This document shows positions 6,810-11,666 of a DNA stretch of 11,666 bases, in pieces; the stretch's first letter is position 1, and the number at the start of each line of letters is the position of its first letter. The position numbers were made by a program, and so were the translations under genes. The DNA comes from Elusimicrobiota bacterium (GTDB taxonomy: Bacteria > Elusimicrobiota > Elusimicrobia > F11), in NCBI GenBank assembly GCA_022709485.1, contig JAKLIS010000018.1:1-11666 (forward strand), read 5' to 3'. Under the pieces are notes generated by a model. The model did no database searches and had not been told where the DNA came from. It saw nothing but the letters and a program-made list of their open reading frames with translations.

Positions 6810-8168
6810 TTACACTCCTTTAAAGGTGAAAATAATGACCCCTTCCTGAACTTCCTTGGATCGCTCAGGGGGTAGCTTGGTGAAAAGCCATTGCTGAAGG
6901 GCCGCCATCACTTTTTTATCATAGCTTGGATAACCGGACCCTGTTTCAATGAGAGTCGAAATGACGTTTCCTTGAGAATCAACTTGGAATCGAATCGCCA
7001 CGCGGCCGTCCACTTCATAGACCGGGAGAACTTTCTTTACGATCGGCCGATTGGCCAAAGGTCCCATAATTTGGAATCCCGCCCCGCTGGAGGAACCTCC
7101 TTCTGACCTTGAAACCACGGGCTCCGCCGCCACTGTACGCCTGGGAAGCATCGCGGTGGATCCGCCCCGTCCGCCGGCTCCGGTGCCAAATCCATATCCG
7201 CTTCCTCCACCCGACCCGCCTCCCGATCCAAATCCTCCGCCAGCCCCTTGTCCTTGCGCTCCGGGAATCATCCCACCCCCTCCAGGGCCAGACCCGGAAA
7301 TGCCGGTTCCAATGCCTCCGCCGCCGATAGGAGCGGCGCCGCCGCCTCCCATCCCCGAGGTGGACAGCTCATCTCCGCCCTTCCCGCCTCCCCCACGGCC
7401 GCCCCCGGCGCTACCGCCAAAACCACCGGCCGAAGACCTTGAAGAACTCAATTCTTTTCCTTTCAAGGCAGGCAGGGCCACAGGCCCCCCGGCCGCGGGC
7501 ATGTCCAACGATTTCACGGTTCGATCTGTTTTATTTCCCACCGCCATTGGAACCATATTAATATTGGAGAGTGTGTCGATTTCTTGCGGTTTCGAAATTT
7601 GAAAGGGCATATCCTTCCTCGCCACTTGATAAACTTTTTCTTTTAAATTGGATTTGGCAATGGGCTCGGTTCCCATAGAGGAAACTTTATTGATGGGAGA
7701 TTTGGCTAAATTGGCAGAGGCCAGGAGAGATTCTTGCTTATCTTTGGAACTGACGAATTCCTTTTTCGCCGTAAAGTCTTTGTTCGTCAAATTATCTCCC
7801 ACCGTCTTAAAAAGAGGCATGTCAGCGGCAATTTTATCTTCCGCTTGGCCCATGGCGATATCATCGGCCTCTTTGGCGGGTGTTTTCTTCGCGGTTTGCG
7901 TGAAAAATTTAACCATTTTTCTCAACACGCCTTTTTTGGCGCCTGGCCGGCCGGGCGCTCCCGGTTCGGGGTAGGAAGGAACCTCCGTCTGGTAGCCCAC
8001 CACCACCAGCGCCTCTCCAATATCGCCGCCTTGGGGTGTTAACAAATCCATCACTCCCCCCTTCCAAAGGAAAAGAAGCAAATGAACGGACAAAGCGACA
8101 GTGAAACAAACCGCTTCGCGGTGATTCACCTCAAAAATACCTGTTTGAATTAGGGGGCCTTTCATCAT
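6810..8168 (-). CDS. TonB-family energy transducer with glycine-rich linker
   Basis: 452 aa. After a short cytoplasmic end comes one membrane helix (about 20-37) with the TonB-like SVHLLLFLW, including a His (H29) in the helix. A long periplasmic linker follows, Lys-rich at 78-185 and strongly Gly-rich at 247-338. The C-terminal TonB domain is at about 367-452: YEVDGRVAIRFQVDSQGNV, then ETGSGYPSYDKKVMAALQQW and a final IIFTF strand. TonB normally has a Pro-rich rigid linker, so the Gly/Ser-rich one is unusual and implies a flexible spacer. ATG overlaps the stop of the upstream exbD-like gene (ATGA). It is expected to be energised by the TolQ/ExbB and TolR/ExbD proteins encoded just upstream and to act on an outer-membrane or wall-bound partner. 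No TonB-dependent receptor is in the window, so the target is unknown. Confidence 0.88.
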   Translation of the reverse strand: MMKGPLIQTGIFEVNHREAVCFTVALSVHLLLFLWKGGVMDLLTPQGGDIGEALVVVGYQTEVPSYPEPGAPGRPGAKKGVLRKMVKFFTQTAKKTPAKEADDIAMGQAEDKIAADMPLFKTVGDNLTNKDFTAKKEFVSSKDKQESLLASANLAKSPINKVSSMGTEPIAKSNLKEKVYQVARKDMPFQISKPQEIDTLSNINMVPMAVGNKTDRTVKSLDMPAAGGPVALPALKGKELSSSRSSAGGFGGSAGGGRGGGGKGGDELSTSGMGGGGAAPIGGGGIGTGISGSGPGGGGMIPGAQGQGAGGGFGSGGGSGGGSGYGFGTGAGGRGGSTAMLPRRTVAAEPVVSRSEGGSSSGAGFQIMGPLANRPIVKKVLPVYEVDGRVAIRFQVDSQGNVISTLIETGSGYPSYDKKVMAALQQWLFTKLPPERSKEVQEGVIIFTFKGV

Positions 8169-8593
8169 TGTTGCACCGGTTCAATCGCCGCTGCTCTTTG
8201 CCGGGTTCCCACTGCGACAGGGAATTTCCCGGCATTGCGATTGACGACTTTAAGGAGTTTATCGACCGCCCCGTAGGGGAGGCTTTTATCGGCCCGGACG
8301 ATGACCACAATATCTTCCCGGCCCTCAAGCGTTTTTCTGAGCTTCCACGGTAGGTCTTTAAATTCGACGCGGTCATTATCAATTGAAATGAAGCCTTCCG
8401 CCGTTAGCGTAACACTAACATTTTGATCCTTTGTCTCTTTGGTCATGGCTTCCGGGAGATCCACCGGCAGGCTGGGGAGATTCACGATGGGGCTCATGAC
8501 CAATAGGATCACCAATAAAACGAGCGTCACGTCGATGATAGGAACAACGTTCACCCCTGTGACAGCTTCCTCAGTCGGCTTTAATTTTTTCAT
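8165..8593 (-). CDS. ExbD/TolR-family proton channel subunit (second copy)
   Basis: 142 aa, the usual length for ExbD/TolR. NVVPIIDVTLVLLVILLVMSP (15-35) is the single membrane helix. D21 corresponds to the proton-carrying Asp of ExbD (D25) and TolR (D23). It is followed by SLPVDLPEA (41-49), very similar to the ExbD vnLPkA motif, and by a periplasmic domain with VIVRADKSLPYGAVDKLLKVV (97-117), the family's final conserved block. The start has AGGA 5 nt upstream. The gap to the preceding tolR-like gene is 16 nt, and the stop overlaps the tonB-like start by 4 nt. It resembles ExbD more than its neighbour does. It works with the MotA/TolQ/ExbB-type subunit in the inner membrane. Confidence 0.92.
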   Translation of the reverse strand: MKKLKPTEEAVTGVNVVPIIDVTLVLLVILLVMSPIVNLPSLPVDLPEAMTKETKDQNVSVTLTAEGFISIDNDRVEFKDLPWKLRKTLEGREDIVVIVRADKSLPYGAVDKLLKVVNRNAGKFPVAVGTRQRAAAIEPVQQ

Positions 8594-8609
8594 GATTTCC
8601 TACATCCCC

Positions 8610-9047
8610 TCAACCGTTCGCGGCGGCTTCTTTTCTGCGAGGAACCAAAGACAAACTCTGGGCCCCGCTTTGTTTGGCGATATCCAAAATTCTTATGACT
8701 TCTTGATATACCACATCCTCGGCTGATGAAATAAGAACCGTCCGTTCCCGCATCGTGGAGAGGTTTCTTTGCAGGAGCCGGAAGAGTTCATACTCCGTCG
8801 TTAGAGGTTGTCCGTTCACCTTGAAACCACTCCGTGTGATATCAATAAAGAGAGGTTTTTCCCCTTTTGCGACCGATGACGGGGCTTCCACGGCTTGAGA
8901 CGGCTGAACTTGCAGCATGGACTGCATTATCATGGGGGAAATTACCATGATAATAATGACCAAAGTCAGACACACATCCGCCAGCGGAATAATGTTGACT
9001 TCGGCTAAAGTCTCTTCTTCGCCTTCTCTAATGTGACGTTTTGGCAC
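8610..9047 (-). CDS. ExbD/TolR-family proton channel subunit (first copy), probable GTG start
   Basis: 145 aa from GTG at 9047. VNIIPLADVCLTLVIIIMVISP (17-38) is the membrane helix, with the proton-relay Asp at D24. The periplasmic part ends in RTVLISSAEDVVYQEVIRIL, the usual C-terminal block. An upstream ATG at 9128 is in frame but would overlap the channel gene by 101 nt, add a basic tail unlike the family and lack a ribosome binding site. GTG gives a 20-bp overlap and the usual short N-terminus. No strong Shine-Dalgarno sequence precedes either, so the start is moderately certain and translation is probably coupled to the upstream gene. It pairs with the TolQ/ExbB subunit. It is well diverged from the second copy, so the two may form mixed dimers or serve different states. 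Confidence 0.85.
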   Translation of the reverse strand: MPKRHIREGEEETLAEVNIIPLADVCLTLVIIIMVISPMIMQSMLQVQPSQAVEAPSSVAKGEKPLFIDITRSGFKVNGQPLTTEYELFRLLQRNLSTMRERTVLISSAEDVVYQEVIRILDIAKQSGAQSLSLVPRRKEAAANG

Positions 9048-9711
9048 GGATTTCGCTCGCTTTCGGCTGCGCGGGTTTTTCTCCCACGGGCTCTCCCCCG
9101 TAAATGAGAATAATGATTTCCTGCGCATAATTATTTAGCTTTGTAACGATGCCGCGTAATTTGTACGTAAACATGTTGTAGAAAACGGCGGATGGAACAG
9201 CCACAATGATACCCATCGCCGTCGCAATCAAAGCCTCTGAAATTCCCGCCGCCACGATATTGGCACCTCCAGACCCGGATTTGGCCAAGTCATGGAAGGC
9301 CTGCATGATTCCAGTCACGGTTCCCAGGAGTCCGATAAGGGGAGACACGAACGAGAAGGTGGCGAATATGCCAAGCCTTTTCCGAAGAACGTCCTGTTGG
9401 TTTTCTTTCTCGATTTGCACCAAGTCTTCATTATCAGCCCGGGTGAGATGGGTATTGCTGATGGCGGTAAAAAAAACCTTAGCAAACACGTTATTCTTCT
9501 GGGAACACATCGCTCTGGCTTCATGGAGACGGCCGGCCGCGACGGATTGTTTCAATTTTTCCCAAAATTTTTCGCTCCAGCTGCCTATCGTCAAGTACGC
9601 CCAAATCCGCTCGATAAGAAACGTCAACATAATCACCGAAAAAATCAACAAGGTGATGATGATAGCCGGATTGACTTTGATAATTCCCATGAAACCCATT
9701 TCCATTAGCAT
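9028..9711 (-). CDS. MotA/TolQ/ExbB-family proton channel protein
   Basis: 227 aa, the usual TolQ/ExbB length. It has three membrane helices at about 15-37, 115-138 and 156-180, with a cytoplasmic loop between the first two. The conserved GLLGTVTGIMQAF (127-139) and GISEALIATAMGIIVAVPSAVFYN (156-179) are the core channel helices of the family. The protein forms the inner-membrane ring around a TolR/ExbD dimer and lets protons drive its rotation or conformational change. The start is fixed by GGAGG at 9723-9719, 7 nt upstream; M3 is an alternative. It lies 40 nt after the TPR gene and overlaps the next gene. Sequence alone does not separate TolQ from ExbB; a TonB-like gene nearby and no TolA, TolB or Pal favour an ExbB-like role. 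Confidence 0.93.
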   Translation of the reverse strand: MLMEMGFMGIIKVNPAIIITLLIFSVIMLTFLIERIWAYLTIGSWSEKFWEKLKQSVAAGRLHEARAMCSQKNNVFAKVFFTAISNTHLTRADNEDLVQIEKENQQDVLRKRLGIFATFSFVSPLIGLLGTVTGIMQAFHDLAKSGSGGANIVAAGISEALIATAMGIIVAVPSAVFYNMFTYKLRGIVTKLNNYAQEIIILIYGGEPVGEKPAQPKASEIRAKTSH

Positions 9712-9718
9712 ATGCTCG

Positions 9719-9723
9719 CCTCC
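9719..9723 (-). promoter_or_regulatory. Ribosome binding site of the proton channel gene
   Basis: GGAGG on the minus strand, 7 nt before the ATG at 9711. It is the best Shine-Dalgarno sequence in the operon and lies in the 40-nt gap after the TPR gene, which holds no clear terminator or promoter. Confidence 0.6.
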
Positions 9724-9751
9724 ATTTTTCTATGTCCCGAATTTTGTTGCG

Positions 9752-11666
9752 TCATTTTATTTCTGACCTTAAAGCTTTTGCCCGATCCAATGCCGCCTGG
9801 CGCCACTCCGAGTTTTGCGCGTTCTTGGCAATGTCGTCATAAACCTTGATGGCCTCGTCGATGCTTCCGGCTTCTTGATAAATTTCCGCCAAGGTCACCA
9901 TTCCCGTGAGCCGGACCTCATCGCTCTTGGGTTCTTTGGCGCGGAGTTTTTCAAACATCTGCATCTCTTTGTTGGGCATCTTCATCACCCGATAAAGCTG
10001 CGCCTTGGAATTGAGGGCTTCAAAAGACTCGGGGGCGCTATCGGGAACTTTGTCATATAATTTCAAAGCCTTCTCATAATCCTTATCTTCTTCGCTCAGT
10101 TGTCCCATCTGGAGAAACACCTTGGCGAGCTGGGCATCGTTTGGATAATGATTTAGGAATTTTTCATAGGCGCCCAAAGCTTCCTTGTTCTGCTTCATTT
10201 TCTTATAGCTCAAGGCGATGTTCATCATCGCGTCCCGGGTTAACGGTCCGTTTGGATCTTCCTCCGCCAAATCATTAAAGGAAATCACCGCTTCGCTGAA
10301 ATTGCCCGTTTGGAAATGGCTCACCCCCAACCGAAACATGCTTTGGTTTCGGTTCGGAGATTTGGGGAAATTCAAGATGAAGTTTTTATACGCCGTGACG
10401 GCTTTGGGAAATTCATCCAGATTGAAATGGCATTCGGCCATGTAATAATAGGCTTCCTCAATTTGTTTGGCTTCGGGGAATTCCCCCACCAATTTCTGGA
10501 AATACATGAGAGCCGGCTTATATTGCTTTTGATTGTAGGCATCGGCGCCCATCTGCCAATAAATATCGGCATTCAGTTTGCTCGAGGGGAATTTTTTGGT
10601 CAAAGCCATCATATCCCCCTGCATTTTCCCCTGCCTGTAATGCGCCATCTGGAGAAGTTCCATGACGTCTTTGGACTTGGGATCTTTCGGGTAGTTGTTT
10701 AAAAATTCCTGAAGTTTGGTTCCCGCCAAATCAAACCGCCCCTCGTTATAGTAGCTCTGGGCAATCATAATACGGGCTTCTTTGGCGTTGGCGTACTGGG
10801 GGTATTTTTCTAGGAGAAGCTGAAATTGCTTGGCGGAGTTATCATAATCCCCCAAGCCAAAATTCGTTTTGGCGATTTGATAGAGCGCCATCGGAGCCAG
10901 TTCATGATTCGGATAGCCGTCCGCCACCCGCTTCCAGCGCTTGTTGGCCTCTGAATAATACTCGAGGCGGTAATAACACATGCCGGCTTGGTAAAGGGCA
11001 TGCGGGACCATCGCATCGTCTGGATACCGGTTGGCAAATTCATCAAAATAACCCATGGCTTTTTCGTATTTCTTTTGAGAAAAAAGAACCTGGGCAGTGT
11101 CGAGAAGGACGCCCCGTTCTACTTCTTTGCTCTTTATTTCTCCCGCGGCCGCCATCGCTCTTTCATAAGCCATTCCGGCTTCGTCATTCAAACCCGCTTT
11201 GGCCATCGATGCCGCCACCCCCAAAAGCGCATAGGCATATTTCGGCGAATCCTTATAATTATCCACCACCAATTGGAACGTGCGCCCCGCCGCTTCATAT
11301 TGATCCAGGGCAAAATAGGCTTCCGCCACCCAAAGGTAGCTTTCCGCCTGCCACCGGCTGGGACTCACAGGGGACAGCTTAAGCTGGGAATTCAAACTCG
11401 TCACGATTTCAGCCAACTGATTGTTTTGAAAGAGAGATGTGGACATTAAATAAATGGCTTTTTCAGAAAAGGCAGAATTACCAAACTGGTCGATGACAAT
11501 CTGGTATTCCTGGTTGGCTTCCCGGTGTTTTTTCATCCGCTGAAGGCAAACACCTTTGAGTAAATGCGTCTTCGCGGCCAATTCTCCCCATGGATAATCT
11601 TTAAGGAATTGTTCCGCCCGGGCCACAGCGGTTTCATCCTGTTTTTGCTGGGCCAAACACCAGATG
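9752..11666 (-). CDS. Long TPR-repeat protein (CpoB/YbgF- or BamD-like), 5' end beyond the window
   Basis: The frame is open to the right edge. A TTG at 11656 could be read as a start, but the frame continues upstream and TTG has no visible ribosome binding site, so the gene is treated as partial. The visible 637 codons are made almost wholly of TPR helices of the YP......A......Y...g.y..A...f type seen in outer-membrane lipoprotein BamD and in CpoB/YbgF. Counting from the TTG, the helix-turn Tyr/Phe-Pro sites fall at 211, 248, 285, 322, 356, 393, 430, 467 and 504, nearly always 37 residues apart, and weaker repeats lie on both sides. The protein is probably periplasmic, but its signal peptide would lie outside the window. 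It leads the operon, with the proton channel gene 40 nt downstream, like CpoB beside Tol-Pal genes. It is a scaffold for protein contacts; the partner is unknown. Confidence 0.88.
   Translation of the reverse strand, partial: IWCLAQQKQDETAVARAEQFLKDYPWGELAAKTHLLKGVCLQRMKKHREANQEYQIVIDQFGNSAFSEKAIYLMSTSLFQNNQLAEIVTSLNSQLKLSPVSPSRWQAESYLWVAEAYFALDQYEAAGRTFQLVVDNYKDSPKYAYALLGVAASMAKAGLNDEAGMAYERAMAAAGEIKSKEVERGVLLDTAQVLFSQKKYEKAMGYFDEFANRYPDDAMVPHALYQAGMCYYRLEYYSEANKRWKRVADGYPNHELAPMALYQIAKTNFGLGDYDNSAKQFQLLLEKYPQYANAKEARIMIAQSYYNEGRFDLAGTKLQEFLNNYPKDPKSKDVMELLQMAHYRQGKMQGDMMALTKKFPSSKLNADIYWQMGADAYNQKQYKPALMYFQKLVGEFPEAKQIEEAYYYMAECHFNLDEFPKAVTAYKNFILNFPKSPNRNQSMFRLGVSHFQTGNFSEAVISFNDLAEEDPNGPLTRDAMMNIALSYKKMKQNKEALGAYEKFLNHYPNDAQLAKVFLQMGQLSEEDKDYEKALKLYDKVPDSAPESFEALNSKAQLYRVMKMPNKEMQMFEKLRAKEPKSDEVRLTGMVTLAEIYQEAGSIDEAIKVYDDIAKNAQNSEWRQAALDRAKALRSEIK

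Noticed and set aside
7051..7602. Plus-strand 183-codon Pro-rich ORF
   Set aside because: It is the reverse reading of the Gly-rich linker codons of the TonB-like gene (GGN/CCN); no ribosome binding site and no recognisable domain.
8594..8609. Possible promoter or extra short ORF between the two tolR/exbD-like genes
   Set aside because: Only 16 nt, containing just the ribosome binding site of the second copy.
9206..9766. Plus-strand 186-codon ORF opposite the proton channel gene
   Set aside because: It is antisense to a clear MotA/TolQ/ExbB-family protein; the translation is not like any family.
10988..11449. Plus-strand 153-codon ORF opposite the TPR gene
   Set aside because: Shadow of the TPR gene; the TPR repeat pattern on the minus strand is unambiguous.
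11654..11656. TTG as the true start of the TPR gene
   Set aside because: The frame stays open to the edge, there is no Shine-Dalgarno sequence and no signal peptide follows; a start beyond the window is more likely.

Overview
All credible genes lie on the minus strand and are read from the right edge to the left edge. The likely source is an uncultivated Gram-negative (diderm) bacterium. The best guess is the Omnitrophota / Elusimicrobiota type of candidate phylum. The grounds are a very large secreted or membrane protein carrying the IQDVHxNxEAQ ... TGGFHT motif pair, which I associate from memory with Omnitrophota genomes, and a compact proton-channel/TonB operon with a FlgD-like plus OmpA-like partner. 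This assignment is an inference with moderate to low certainty.

Right part (5845-11666): a tightly packed operon for an energised envelope machine. In transcription order it holds a long TPR protein cut by the window edge, a TolQ/ExbB/MotA-type proton channel subunit, two successive TolR/ExbD-type subunits, a TonB-like protein with a glycine-rich linker, and an exported protein with a FlgD-type Ig-like fold and a degenerate OmpA-like C-terminus. Gaps are 40, -20, 16, -4 and 2 nt, so translational coupling is likely. The channel proteins would convert the proton gradient into movement of TonB across the periplasm. The TPR and OmpA-like proteins are probably periplasmic or cell-wall partners.

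Middle (5628-5844): the operon is followed by a palindromic, probably dispersed, non-coding repeat. Next to it lies a regulatory array directly upstream of the giant gene.

Left part (333-5627): one uninterrupted 1764-codon gene for a giant exported or membrane-anchored protein. Its N-terminal third looks like a ChaN/TraB/Tiki-type putative metal-dependent hydrolase domain. The rest has several membrane helices and no domain I recognise. Beyond it, at the left edge, begins another minus-strand gene of which only 26 codons are visible.

The main finding is regulatory. Three arrays (128-166, 265-303, 5650-5688) each consist of four TT[AT]A-type hexamers repeated at exactly 11 bp. Each ends exactly 10 bp before a TAnnnT -10-like hexamer. 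This is the geometry of binding sites for PhoB/PhoP (OmpR-family) response regulators. One array predicts a transcription start on the A of the giant gene's ATG, a leaderless mRNA, which fits the absence of any Shine-Dalgarno sequence there. The two others lie in tandem upstream of the left-edge gene. The window therefore seems to hold part of a phosphate-starvation-like regulon, or another two-component regulon, built around a giant protein.
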